Origin: Methylococcaceae bacterium
GTDB taxonomy: Bacteria; Pseudomonadota; Gammaproteobacteria; Methylococcales; Methylomonadaceae
Direction of reading: 5' to 3'
Assembly (NCBI GenBank): GCA_947505055.1
Contig: CANNLO010000116.1
Coordinates: 1-12,300, forward strand
DNA length: 12,300 nt
Of this stretch, positions 1-5,886 are shown one piece after another (position 1 is the stretch's first letter; every line of letters begins with the position of its first letter). Both the position numbers and the translations under genes were made by a program. The notes beneath the pieces are model-generated. The model worked only from the letters and a program-made list of their open reading frames with translations, did no database searches and was not told the origin of the DNA.

Positions 1-134
1 ATACGCAGTGACAAATTGACCCCCACTTTCCAAATATCTGCATAGAGCTGTCCAAACTTTTTGACCAGGACGGCGTAAATCATATCAATTTCAGCTTTAT
101 TGGCGGCGTCGACAGCGTTCATTCTATGTACCAT
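1..134 (-). CDS. Tyrosine recombinase/integrase, N-terminal fragment (runs off left edge)
   Basis: The minus strand is open from an ATG at 134 to the window edge, giving 44 codons. The last visible residues read ADIWKVGVNLSLR. This resembles the segment that leads into the first catalytic arginine box of tyrosine site-specific recombinases, where an arginine in the form 'LRISDLL' follows a helix of this kind. On plasmids such enzymes usually resolve multimers or integrate cassettes. No strong ribosome binding site precedes the ATG (only an A-rich stretch), and a second in-frame ATG lies at 122, so the start is uncertain. The catalytic domain is outside the window, so the assignment rests on one short motif and on the nearby dyad at 210-238, which has the shape of a recombinase core site. 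A fragment of another DNA-binding protein cannot be excluded. Confidence 0.55.
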   Translation of the reverse strand, partial: MVHRMNAVDAANKAEIDMIYAVLVKKFGQLYADIWKVGVNLSLR

Positions 135-209
135 TTTTTTCTTAAATCAACTATATGTTACATAGGGTAGTGGTGAAGCCTGCCAAAGTCAATTATTTCA
201 ATGAGTTCC

Positions 210-238
210 TAAGTAACACAATATACTTGTGTTACTTA
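210..238. repeat. Perfect 12-bp inverted repeat with 5-bp spacer (recombinase-site-like dyad)
   Basis: TAAGTAACACAA at 210-221 is mirrored exactly by TTGTGTTACTTA at 227-238, with TATAC between. Two 12-bp arms around a 5-bp core match the format of tyrosine recombinase crossover sites, which have 11-13-bp arms and a 6-8-bp centre. The dyad lies 76 bp upstream of the recombinase start. A partial half-site, GTGTTACTT, occurs at 320-328. It could instead be a repressor operator for the recombinase promoter. Confidence 0.7.
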
Positions 239-450
239 TACGTGGTTAATCAGTGAGCAAACAAAAAGCCCAACATCCTTTTATGAACCCGATTTTCGCT
301 AAGGAAAAACTGAAGCTACGTGTTACTTCGCAACTGTTCTTTGCTGTTAGATAAAGAAACAGCCAAGAAAAGCATTTGACTGTTTCTTTTGAGTTTTGCG
401 GTCTGTTGGTAGCACAACCATGTCCAGTGAATCTGACTGCAATCACTTGT

Positions 451-549
451 TGTGTGAATTCTGGCTATCGTTTTTTTCAGAGTCAAGGGTCGCTGCGCTA
501 TAAAGCATTCCTTGACTCTGAAAAAGCCTACCGCTTATAGAATCACACA
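451..549. repeat. Nested inverted repeat able to form a long hairpin or cruciform
   Basis: A perfect 16-bp inverted repeat, TTTTTCAGAGTCAAGG at 473-488 and its complement at 510-525, encloses a 21-nt loop. Outside it a second pair of arms, TGTGTGAATTCT (451-462) and AGAATCACACA (539-549), pairs with one extra base. There is no U-run after either side, so it is not a classical terminator. It also lacks the GTTRRRY boxes of an integron attC site. It could be a single-strand origin, a small structured RNA or a small non-autonomous element. Confidence 0.6.
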
Positions 550-631
550 GCGATTCGAGGACATCTTCACCGGCTAGACCTGTTTGTTTAAGCCTTCATC
601 CAAGGTGCGGCTAACGCCGACTGATTTAAAA

Positions 632-654
632 TGAGAACCGAACTTTGGTTCTCA
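632..654 (-). terminator. 8-bp hairpin, possible weak minus-strand terminator
   Basis: TGAGAACC (632-639) pairs with GGTTCTCA (647-654) around a 7-nt loop. Read on the minus strand the stem is followed by TTTTAAAT, which could make a weak terminator protecting the interval from transcription coming from the right. No minus-strand gene immediately upstream is evident, so the role is unclear. Confidence 0.3.
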
Positions 655-755
655 AACTCTCCATGACAGCTCAAGCAAGAACATCCAAGGTGAAAGGCAA
701 TAAATAAACCATTTATAGCAATGTCATTTAATTAATTGATTTATTTCTATATTGT

Positions 756-797
756 CAAGTAATAACGCTTTACATAATGGCGGATTTTCGGTAAAAT
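756..797 (+). promoter_or_regulatory. Promoter with operator-like repeat for the gene at 866
   Basis: TTTACA (769-774) and TAAAAT (792-797) are separated by exactly 17 bp, a good sigma-70 arrangement. The -35 box is part of a 19-bp sequence (756-774) that matches 16 of 19 positions at the parA promoter (1402-1420). The consensus is CAAGYWATAACGCTTKACA. The shared sequence suggests a common repressor, plausibly the KorA-like or ParB-like protein of this plasmid, but that is inference. Confidence 0.65.
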
Positions 798-865
798 AAG
801 CCATGTTTTGAAGAAATCACAACACCCGTTCACGGCGGTATCCGTGACCTACTTTGGAGTTAAAT

Positions 866-1297
866 ATGAAAAATATTTTGAAGGTTCAGTCTGATAAGGC
901 AATCCAGGCTATACGTCATTTCCTATCTCATTCTCAATTTTCCGTTATGGTTTCTGCTTGTTGCGGGGAAGAAGGGGATTTTTTTAGACAGAAATTTGTT
1001 GACTTGGAAAAATTGATTGCTTCCACTCCTGTGACTTACGAGCAAGACGGCAAAGGTGATGATGCAATTGTTTATCTACATTATTTCTTTGGCGGGTGCG
1101 ATTGGTATATAACTGAAAAAGATGTAGACGGCGGGGTACAGCAAGCATTCGGTTACGCTGTACTTTCCGGTGACAAGGAAAACGCTGAACTTGGGTATAT
1201 TTGCATTACTGAAATTATTCAGTGCGGGGCAGAACTTGATCTGTACTTTACACCTTGCCCATTGGCCGAAATCAAACTTATTAAGATTGCTGCTTAA
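866..1297 (+). CDS. Conserved plasmid hypothetical protein, DUF2958-like
   Basis: This is a 143-residue soluble protein of unknown function. The ATG at 866 is preferred over an upstream TTG because GGAG lies six bases before it. The C-terminal half has the pattern seen in small plasmid proteins of the DUF2958 type: a hydrophobic strand with 'DWYITEKD', then 'AFGYAVLSGD', then 'AELGYICITEI' and 'ELDLYFTP'. The resemblance is from memory of the motif layout and is not strong enough to name a function. There is no signal peptide or membrane segment. The gene stands alone, with its own promoter (769-797) and a downstream hairpin at 1307-1325. It shares a promoter element with parA, so it is probably expressed with the maintenance genes. 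Such proteins are often found near anti-restriction and transfer genes, which does not fix a role here. Confidence 0.75.
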   Translation: MKNILKVQSDKAIQAIRHFLSHSQFSVMVSACCGEEGDFFRQKFVDLEKLIASTPVTYEQDGKGDDAIVYLHYFFGGCDWYITEKDVDGGVQQAFGYAVLSGDKENAELGYICITEIIQCGAELDLYFTPCPLAEIKLIKIAA

Positions 1298-1306
1298 TTA
1301 CCTGTG

Positions 1307-1325
1307 ACCCCGTGAGTTACGGGGT
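1307..1325 (+). terminator. Hairpin downstream of the 866-1297 gene, likely terminator
   Basis: ACCCCGT (1307-1313) pairs with ACGGGGT (1319-1325) around GAGTT, ten bases after the stop codon. The stem is GC-rich and compact, but the following bases are AAACCTTAATTTATT rather than a clean U-run, so termination efficiency is uncertain. Confidence 0.5.
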
Positions 1326-1341
1326 AAACCTTAATTTATTA

Positions 1342-1359
1342 GTGCCGCTGACGCGGCAC
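1342..1359. repeat. GC-rich 7-bp dyad upstream of parA, candidate partition or operator site
   Basis: GTGCCGC (1342-1348) and GCGGCAC (1353-1359) form a perfect inverted repeat with a TGAC centre, about 55 bp upstream of the parA -35 box. No U-run follows. A related imperfect sequence, GTGCGGCTAACGCCGAC, occurs at about 605-622. A ParB-type binding site is possible, but nothing in the sequence proves it. Confidence 0.4.
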
Positions 1360-1401
1360 GTCTTGCAAAGAATAAAAGAGCTGTATTTTTTACTTAAATG
1401 A

Positions 1402-1443
1402 CAAGCTATAACGCTTGACACTAGCAGCCGTATCCAATAGTAT
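1402..1443 (+). promoter_or_regulatory. parA promoter with operator-like dyad
   Basis: A perfect TTGACA (1415-1420) is followed 17 bp later by TAGTAT (1438-1443). The -35 box overlaps an inverted repeat, CAAGC (1402-1406) and GCTTG (1413-1417), within the 19-bp element shared with the promoter at 756-797. This placement is typical of an autoregulated partition operon. Confidence 0.7.
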
Positions 1444-1506
1444 AGATAACATAATAATAAGAACATTTTTTAAGTCAACGTAACGAAATCAGAAAGGAAT
1501 TGAGTA

Positions 1507-2271
1507 ATGAAAATTTTAACGATAGCCAATCAAAAAGGGGGGGTAGGCAAAAGTACGCTAACTGTGCATCTTGCCTATGCCGCATTGGAAGCTGGCTTGC
1601 GTGTTTTACTCGTCGATATGGACAAGCAAGGCAGCCTGTCATTGACCTTTACGGCCACCAAAGGCGCTGCCTCCGGTCTTGTTGCATCTAAGCTGTTTGA
1701 CGAGGAACCTTCCGGCATACTGCCGGAAGTGATCACAGACAAACTCGCTATTATTCGCGCTGATAACGGCCTGTTATCCATCGACAAGGCAGAAAATCAG
1801 GTTATCCGTCGTCCTGCTCACGCCTTGCGCCGGTTTGCTCAAGACTTTGACCTTTGCCTAATTGATACGCCCCCTTTGTTGGGTGTTCGCCTTATGGCCG
1901 CACTCGCGGCGAGTGATTATGTGGTAACACCTATTAATGTGGGCTTGTACGAACTTGCCGGGCTTGCAGATTTAGTTCAGACCCTCCATGTTGTCCGTAC
2001 ACAAGGTCTTAATCCGCGCTTAAAGCATATTGGCATACTGCCCATGAAAACAAACAATCGTAGCATCGATGAGAGTAAGGCATTAGCTTTCCTGCGCGAA
2101 CGCTATGCTACGGCTATCTTGCCGGAAATCTTGCCAGAACGCGCGGCTGTTCGTAAGGCGGTCGCTCGACGCATCCCGGTATGGGTAAAAACTCAAGGTG
2201 AAAGTCATTTAAAAGCCGCCCGTGAATGGCGGGCTGCATGTGAATCCATATTAAGCAGGATTCCACAATGA
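1507..2271 (+). CDS. parA: ParA-family partition ATPase (IncC-like)
   Basis: This 254-residue cytoplasmic ATPase would move plasmid copies apart together with the ParB encoded just downstream. The deviant Walker A motif KGGVGKST sits at residues 10-17. 'LLVDMDKQG' follows near residues 34-42, and a Walker B-like 'CLIDTPP' lies near residue 120. There is no N-terminal helix-turn-helix extension, so the protein is the short form. Autoregulation, if present, is more likely to come from ParB or the KorA-like protein. AAGGAA lies seven bases before the ATG, supporting the start. The gene follows a strong promoter (1415-1443) and is separated from parB by only 39 bp, so the two form an operon. The partner and the KorA-like gene next door recall the IncC-KorB-KorA set of IncP plasmids. 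Confidence 0.93.
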   Translation: MKILTIANQKGGVGKSTLTVHLAYAALEAGLRVLLVDMDKQGSLSLTFTATKGAASGLVASKLFDEEPSGILPEVITDKLAIIRADNGLLSIDKAENQVIRRPAHALRRFAQDFDLCLIDTPPLLGVRLMAALAASDYVVTPINVGLYELAGLADLVQTLHVVRTQGLNPRLKHIGILPMKTNNRSIDESKALAFLRERYATAILPEILPERAAVRKAVARRIPVWVKTQGESHLKAAREWRAACESILSRIPQ

Positions 2272-2310
2272 CCTTACCAACAAACCTAATAAGCGCAAGG
2301 AAACTTTTTT

Positions 2311-3438
2311 ATGGCCGCTAAAACTACCGAAAACCCTTTTACAGAAACCGCCAATATATTAGGGGCTGGTATTGATGCGTTATTTGCGGAACCGGACGCG
2401 CAATATTCATTGATTCCGCTCGATATGATAGAGGTAAAAATCCAAATTCGTGTGGAATTCGAGGATGAGGAAAACCCTCTTTCAGACCTGGCTAACAGTA
2501 TTAAAGCCCATGGCGTTCTGCAACCTATTGTTATCCGCCAAAGCAGTACCGGCTATATTCTTGTTGCGGGTGAACGGCGATACCGTGCGTCGGTACTGGC
2601 CGGACTTGACTCAATTCCGGCAATCATTCGAGATATGACTGATGAAGAAGCTGAAGACGCGCAACTTGCTGAGAACATTCATCGCAAGAACTTGACGCAA
2701 ATTGAGGAGGCCTTGAAGATTCAACGTGATCTTGACCGATTAGGCAGTGTCGAGGCTGTTCTTGAGAAGCACCAGAAAAGCCGCCCGTGGCTTTCTAAGA
2801 TGCTTTCTTTGCTGAACCTACCTGAACAGGCAAAGCGTCTTGTAAACGAAAACGTTAGCGCGGACGTTGAGATTATCACCGCCGTAAAAACTATTGAGAA
2901 ACACGACCCAGAAAAAGCGAAAGCGCTTGTTGACGACCTTAAAATGACACGCGGCAAGGAAAACGCCCGTGATAAGGTGGCAGCAGTTAAGGAAGAAGTT
3001 AAGCCAAGCAAAAAAACCAAGCAACCCAAAGAAGAAAAAAAACCTAACCGGCGTAAAGAGCAACGCGAACAGGAAGCAGAACCTGAAAAGCAGGGCGACG
3101 AAGTTGGTATTTTCGCGGACGCGAAAGTCACCGGCGAATCTTTGGAGTCGGTGCTAGCTGATGCTTATATGAACATTTGCGAAAATGGCCTAAATCCACA
3201 AATCGTTCTTGAGTCAATGAACGACACGGACAAGGCAAATGTTGAGGTATGGTTAAGGTCGTTCTATGATCTGGGCAAACAGGATACGGATACAACCCGT
3301 GGCGTAGTTAAGGGGTTTCGCAGCCGCCAATTTTCAGGTGTCGGTAATGGTGCGCTGGCACTTGTCGCATATTTACATGGAGCCTGTAAGGAGAACAGTT
3401 TCAGTGTGTTGAATATACTAAATGATGTTAGACCATAA
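2311..3438 (+). CDS. parB: ParB/KorB-like partition and regulator protein
   Basis: This 375-residue DNA-binding protein is the partner of ParA. The ParB/Srx domain occupies roughly residues 33-135, with the CTP-binding signature 'GERRYRA' at 87-93 and 'ENIHRKNLTQIEEA' at 121-134. A helix-turn-helix region follows at about 147-172, containing 'SRPWLSKMLSLL'. A highly charged lysine/glutamate linker spans roughly 206-262. A separate C-terminal segment of about 110 residues does not look like a standard ParB dimer domain. The arrangement resembles KorB of IncP plasmids, which both partitions the plasmid and represses several operons. AAGGAAA lies about nine bases before the ATG. The gene is the second in the parA operon and is followed by a clear terminator at 3445-3465. 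No chromosomal-type parS (TGTTTCACGTGAAACA) is present in the window. Confidence 0.9.
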   Translation: MAAKTTENPFTETANILGAGIDALFAEPDAQYSLIPLDMIEVKIQIRVEFEDEENPLSDLANSIKAHGVLQPIVIRQSSTGYILVAGERRYRASVLAGLDSIPAIIRDMTDEEAEDAQLAENIHRKNLTQIEEALKIQRDLDRLGSVEAVLEKHQKSRPWLSKMLSLLNLPEQAKRLVNENVSADVEIITAVKTIEKHDPEKAKALVDDLKMTRGKENARDKVAAVKEEVKPSKKTKQPKEEKKPNRRKEQREQEAEPEKQGDEVGIFADAKVTGESLESVLADAYMNICENGLNPQIVLESMNDTDKANVEVWLRSFYDLGKQDTDTTRGVVKGFRSRQFSGVGNGALALVAYLHGACKENSFSVLNILNDVRP

Positions 3439-3444
3439 TTCCAC

Positions 3445-3465
3445 GCAGGCTTACAGCCTGCTTTT
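3445..3465 (+). terminator. Rho-independent terminator after parAB
   Basis: GCAGGCT (3445-3451) pairs with AGCCTGC (3455-3461), followed by TTTTGTTT. The short GC-rich stem, tight loop and U-run begin seven bases after the parB stop, so the parAB transcript probably ends here and the next gene needs its own promoter. Confidence 0.8.
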
Positions 3466-3546
3466 GTTTGATTGTTGGAAATAATAATATGTCTATTTTT
3501 TATTGTTTGATTGATGGTGTGGTGTATGCGTAACAAAAGGAAAATG

Positions 3547-3903
3547 ATGGCTATTGAGTTTGATTCTATCCGGCCTCTACTGAATATTTCTGATGATCGC
3601 ATTCAAGCCGCTCGTTCTGCACTTGTGGACAATGAAACCTATCAAGCAGTTGCCAATCGCTATGGCTGGACACGGCAAGCGGTTGGTGATTCAGTTGATG
3701 CTGTGTGGCGCACATTATTGAAGTACCGGGAAACGCAGAATGTGGCGGCAAATGCCGATGTATCTTTACCTACAGGCTGGGAGCGTGTTGAATTGGTTGC
3801 ACCAAGCACAATGATAGCCAAATTTAGAATGGAAATTGACCAAGCTTCGCGTAGTCAAACCGGAAAACCAAAGCCTGCTAAAAAAATTGTGTCCACGCAA
3901 TAA
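3547..3903 (+). CDS. KorA/TrfB-family transcriptional repressor
   Basis: This 118-residue protein has the layout of the TrfB/KorA repressors of IncP plasmids. An N-terminal helix-turn-helix lies at about residues 20-55, with 'TYQAVANRYGWTRQAVGDSVDAVW'-type spacing of small and hydrophobic residues. A C-terminal strand and helix beginning 'LPTGWERVELVAP' (about 74-86) parallels the KorA dimerization segment. A basic tail ends the protein. AAAGGA precedes the ATG at 3547 by five bases; an ATG three bases earlier and further upstream in-frame starts are less well placed. The gene lies between parB and repA, and the likely job is to repress maintenance promoters. The canonical IncP KorA operator (GTTTAGCTAAAC) is not present. 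The shared 19-bp promoter element at 756 and 1402 is a candidate target by inference. Confidence 0.72.
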   Translation: MAIEFDSIRPLLNISDDRIQAARSALVDNETYQAVANRYGWTRQAVGDSVDAVWRTLLKYRETQNVAANADVSLPTGWERVELVAPSTMIAKFRMEIDQASRSQTGKPKPAKKIVSTQ

Positions 3904-3906
3904 AAA

Positions 3907-3932
3907 AGCCCAATACCTTGCGGTATCAGGCT
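3907..3932 (-). terminator. Hairpin terminator, better suited to minus-strand transcripts
   Basis: AGCCCAATACC (3907-3917) and GGTATCAGGCT (3922-3932) pair around TTGC with two internal mismatches. It starts just after the KorA-like stop codon. On the minus strand the stem is followed by six T residues, while on the plus strand only TTAAAG follows. It may act in both directions, ending korA transcription and blocking antisense reading from the repA side. Confidence 0.55.
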
Positions 3933-4014
3933 TAAAGTAGTCAACGTAAGCAAACCGGTCAAAGATAATCACCGACCGCTTAACGAACAATATTATATCA
4001 GTATAGGATTTGCA

Positions 4015-5142
4015 ATGAAACGCACTTTAAATAACAGAAGGGTTAAGCCTGTTCCCGCCGCAGGAGCTGTTACATTGACACAGGACAAAGACTCGCCAAA
4101 ACCGGCACCAACACAACCGATTAAAAGCATTCAATTTGATTTATTCGGGGAGTTTATCACCAATAATAAAGGCGAAGTATCAAACACCGTTGAGATATGG
4201 GAGCGTATACCAAAATATTTCCCCACCCGTACCTTGGAAAAATTACGGCCAGAAAAAGGTCAGCCAGACCCCTACGAATGGGAATATATCGAGCAGGGTC
4301 ATAAATACACGGTTGTTATACAGCCCGCATTAATCAAGGAACATGGCAGCTATAAAGCCTATTTTCCAAGCGTGACCGAAGAACTGATAGAAGAAGCCTT
4401 AAAAAAGATCCTTTCAGATCAGCAATACGGTATCCACGACCCGGAAAATGTTGAAACGTGGGTAAAGTTTTCATTAAGCATGCTTTACCGTGAATTAAAT
4501 GACAGAGGCTGCACCCGCAGCCGTGCAGAGATAAAACATGCTATAGAGGTTATGAATAAATGTAATGTTTCGTTTTTAAAGGAAGGGAAGGAAATTTGGA
4601 GTGGGGCAATATTGCAAGACCTTGTGACCGTAGGCCGCGAGGATTATCTAGCCGATACAGACGCGCACCATATCGCCCGTTTACCGGTTTTTATTTCCCA
4701 CGCCATAAACTGCCTTGAATATCGCCAGTTTAACTATACTCGCCTGATGAATTGCAACAGTCCCCTTTCCCGCTGGATTTACAAGCAAATTATTCACCGA
4801 TTCAAACAAGCCAACCTTTTTAATGATTATCATTTTATGTTTGGAGACTTAAAAGGATGCGGATTATTGCAGCAAACCAGGGAAAGTGACAATCGCAGAA
4901 AAGCATTAGAAGCTCTGGATGAACTTGTAAGCCGTGGCGTTTTAGTTCGTTACACTTCCCTAGAGCGCAAAGAGGGAAAAAAGATAGTCAATGTCAAATA
5001 TACGCTTTTCCCTTCGGGTGATTTTATCAAAGAACAAAAGGCGGCAGGCAAGCGTGTAACTGACAATAAGGAAAAGGCATTGACTGAAGGGTTGTTAATT
5101 GTGGATAAGTCGGATAAAAGTAGTAGGATAACCCCGCAGTAA
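4015..5142 (+). CDS. repA: Plasmid replication initiator (iteron-binding, RepA family)
   Basis: This 375-residue protein would bind the iterons that begin within its own 3' end and open the origin with host DnaA. The first 40 residues are proline- and lysine-rich and look disordered. A folded core follows from about residue 40. The segment 'SPLSRWIYKQIIHRFKQAN' (about 249-267) and the following 'RKALEALDELVSRGVLVRYTSLERKEG' (about 295-321) look like a winged-helix DNA-binding region as in TrfA/RepA initiators. GGA lies six bases before the ATG. The last seven codons before the stop are written by the first iteron (5120-5139), and a DnaA box overlaps codons just upstream. An inverted repeat CGGTC/GACCG (3956-3960, 3974-3978) upstream could be an autoregulatory site. 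The family is inferred from gene context and motif pattern, not from a database match. Confidence 0.85.
   Translation: MKRTLNNRRVKPVPAAGAVTLTQDKDSPKPAPTQPIKSIQFDLFGEFITNNKGEVSNTVEIWERIPKYFPTRTLEKLRPEKGQPDPYEWEYIEQGHKYTVVIQPALIKEHGSYKAYFPSVTEELIEEALKKILSDQQYGIHDPENVETWVKFSLSMLYRELNDRGCTRSRAEIKHAIEVMNKCNVSFLKEGKEIWSGAILQDLVTVGREDYLADTDAHHIARLPVFISHAINCLEYRQFNYTRLMNCNSPLSRWIYKQIIHRFKQANLFNDYHFMFGDLKGCGLLQQTRESDNRRKALEALDELVSRGVLVRYTSLERKEGKKIVNVKYTLFPSGDFIKEQKAAGKRVTDNKEKALTEGLLIVDKSDKSSRITPQ
5100..5108 (-). promoter_or_regulatory. DnaA box inside the repA 3' end
   Basis: TGTGGATAA is the complement of the consensus DnaA box TTATCCACA with no mismatch. It overlaps repA codons about 35 bp before the stop, just outside the first iteron. 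Confidence 0.75.
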
Positions 5143-5397
5143 GTAGTAGGTTAAACCCGCTGATGTAGTAGGTTTAACCCGCAGTAAGTAGTAGATTTAA
5201 CCCGCACATGATTTTATCGGCACTCCTATGTAAAAAATGGCTGCTTTTAATGTAAAGAAAGTAGTAGGTTTAACCCGCAGTAAAAGTGAAAAGTAGTAGG
5301 TTCAACCCGCACATGTAGTAGGTTTAACCCGCAGTTATGCTGAAAAGTAGTAGGTTTAAGCCGCAGATAACCGCGAAGTAGTAGGTTTAAACCGCAG
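5120..5397 (+). repeat. Nine 20-bp iterons, consensus GTAGTAGGTTTAACCCGCAG
   Basis: Copies start at 5120, 5143, 5165, 5188, 5261, 5293, 5315, 5347 and 5378, all in the same orientation. They fall in two clusters of four and five. Start-to-start distances are 22-23, 31-32 and once 73 bp, close to 2, 3 and 7 helical turns, so bound initiators would lie on one face of the DNA. Copies 3, 5 and 7 are perfect; others differ at one to a few positions, mostly in the TTTAACCC centre or the last base. They are the probable RepA-binding and copy-control sites. Confidence 0.95.
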
Positions 5398-5519
5398 TTA
5401 GATGAAGAAAGATACACTTAATAACATGATAATAAAAGATTTTTAGGTTTTCAGAAAATCCCTATTCTTTTCTTCTTTTAATCTTTATATTTAATCTTAT
5501 TTATTCTTGCCGTTGCGTC
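5398..5519. other. AT-rich DNA unwinding element with phased repeats
   Basis: This segment is strongly AT-rich. TTTAATCTT occurs at 5477-5485 and again at 5490-5498, exactly 13 bp apart, and a variant TTTATTCTT is at 5500-5508. Repeats of 13-bp phase in an AT-rich block next to iterons and a DnaA box are the usual form of the origin melting region. Confidence 0.75.
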
Positions 5520-5528
5520 TGTGGATAA
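5520..5528 (-). promoter_or_regulatory. DnaA box at the right edge of oriV
   Basis: A second perfect TGTGGATAA, in the same orientation as the one at 5100, directly follows the AT-rich block. Confidence 0.8.
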
Positions 5529-5886
5529 CTCAAACTTGAGATACAAGCCCAACCCACTACGGGATTTGAAGTCCAACGGTACGAAAACGTACGTTAGCGT
5601 CTATGTTAAGGCACATTACAATTAACTCATCATGTGATATGACCGTCTAACGAAATTCGAGGTTAATTAAGTATTCCATTTAAAACAGCCACTCATAATT
5701 ATGGTAGTCCGGCGGGCCATGGAAAATTACTTGAAAGTAGCCACTGGCGATTATTTATCTGAGGTAAACTGACCGCCAGGAATCAACCCCATTAGGAACA
5801 GTCAAATTGTTTTTAAAACAAGATAACGTTTAAACTGATGATCAATCAAAACATTAGACAGTCCTTGTTGTTTTATCTAATGACCA
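5529..5886. other. Intergenic interval with degraded repeats, no gene seen
   Basis: No open frame of interest is present. A small hairpin, GTACG/CGTAC, lies at 5579-5592. On the minus strand, GTGGCTACTTT (5744-5734) and TGGCTGTTT (5691-5683) look like the degenerate short repeats found at the ends of some IS21-type elements. This suggests an old insertion scar, but no transposase remains, and the identification is weak. Confidence 0.35.
5852..5882 (-). terminator. Possible terminator of the CBASS-like operon
   Basis: On the minus strand CATTAGA and TCTAATG form a 7-bp stem around a 17-nt loop, followed by TTTTGATTG, a few bases after the stop codon of the membrane-protein gene. The stem is AT-rich and the loop long, so it is a weak candidate. 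Confidence 0.4.

Larger units (their letters stand above)
135..865. other. Gene-poor interval with several inverted repeats
   Basis: I see no convincing protein gene here. The longest open frame (minus, 246-446) starts with GTG, has no ribosome binding site and resembles no family I know. What stands out is structure: the 12-bp dyad at 210-238, a nested inverted repeat at 451-549, an 8-bp hairpin at 632-654, and an 11-bp direct repeat CATCCAAGGTG at 597-607 and 682-692. The right end contains the promoter of the gene at 866. The density of dyads next to a recombinase gene suits a resolution or regulatory locus, but that is inference. Confidence 0.5.
5100..5528. other. Vegetative replication origin (oriV)
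   Basis: The interval contains, in order, a DnaA box at the repA 3' end, nine iterons, an AT-rich segment with repeated 9-mers, and a second DnaA box. This is the complete set expected of an iteron plasmid origin. The order places it downstream of the initiator gene rather than upstream. Confidence 0.88.

Noticed and set aside
246..446. 66-codon minus-strand ORF between the recombinase fragment and the cruciform repeat
   Set aside because: GTG start without a ribosome binding site, no recognisable motif, and cysteine/phenylalanine-rich composition typical of a chance frame.
451..549. Cruciform considered as an integron attC site or a terminator
   Set aside because: No GTTRRRY/RYYYAAC boxes, no integrase of the integron type visible, and no U-run on either strand.
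631..707. Two tiny frames (11 and 14 codons) overlapping as ATGA
   Set aside because: No ribosome binding sites, and the first lies within a hairpin; probably coincidence.
2308..2323. Sequence around the parB start resembling the KorB operator TTTAGCSGCTAAA
   Set aside because: Only one half (CCGCTAAA) fits; the left half is interrupted and not a palindrome.
2721..3131. Long antisense ORFs inside parB
   Set aside because: They mirror the lysine/glutamate-rich linker of ParB, giving serine/phenylalanine-rich products; the sense protein is clearly the real one.
5120..5397. Repeats considered as a CRISPR array
   Set aside because: Unit spacing varies from 2 to 53 bp between copies, repeats are not palindromic CRISPR type, no cas genes, and the position next to repA and DnaA boxes explains them as iterons.
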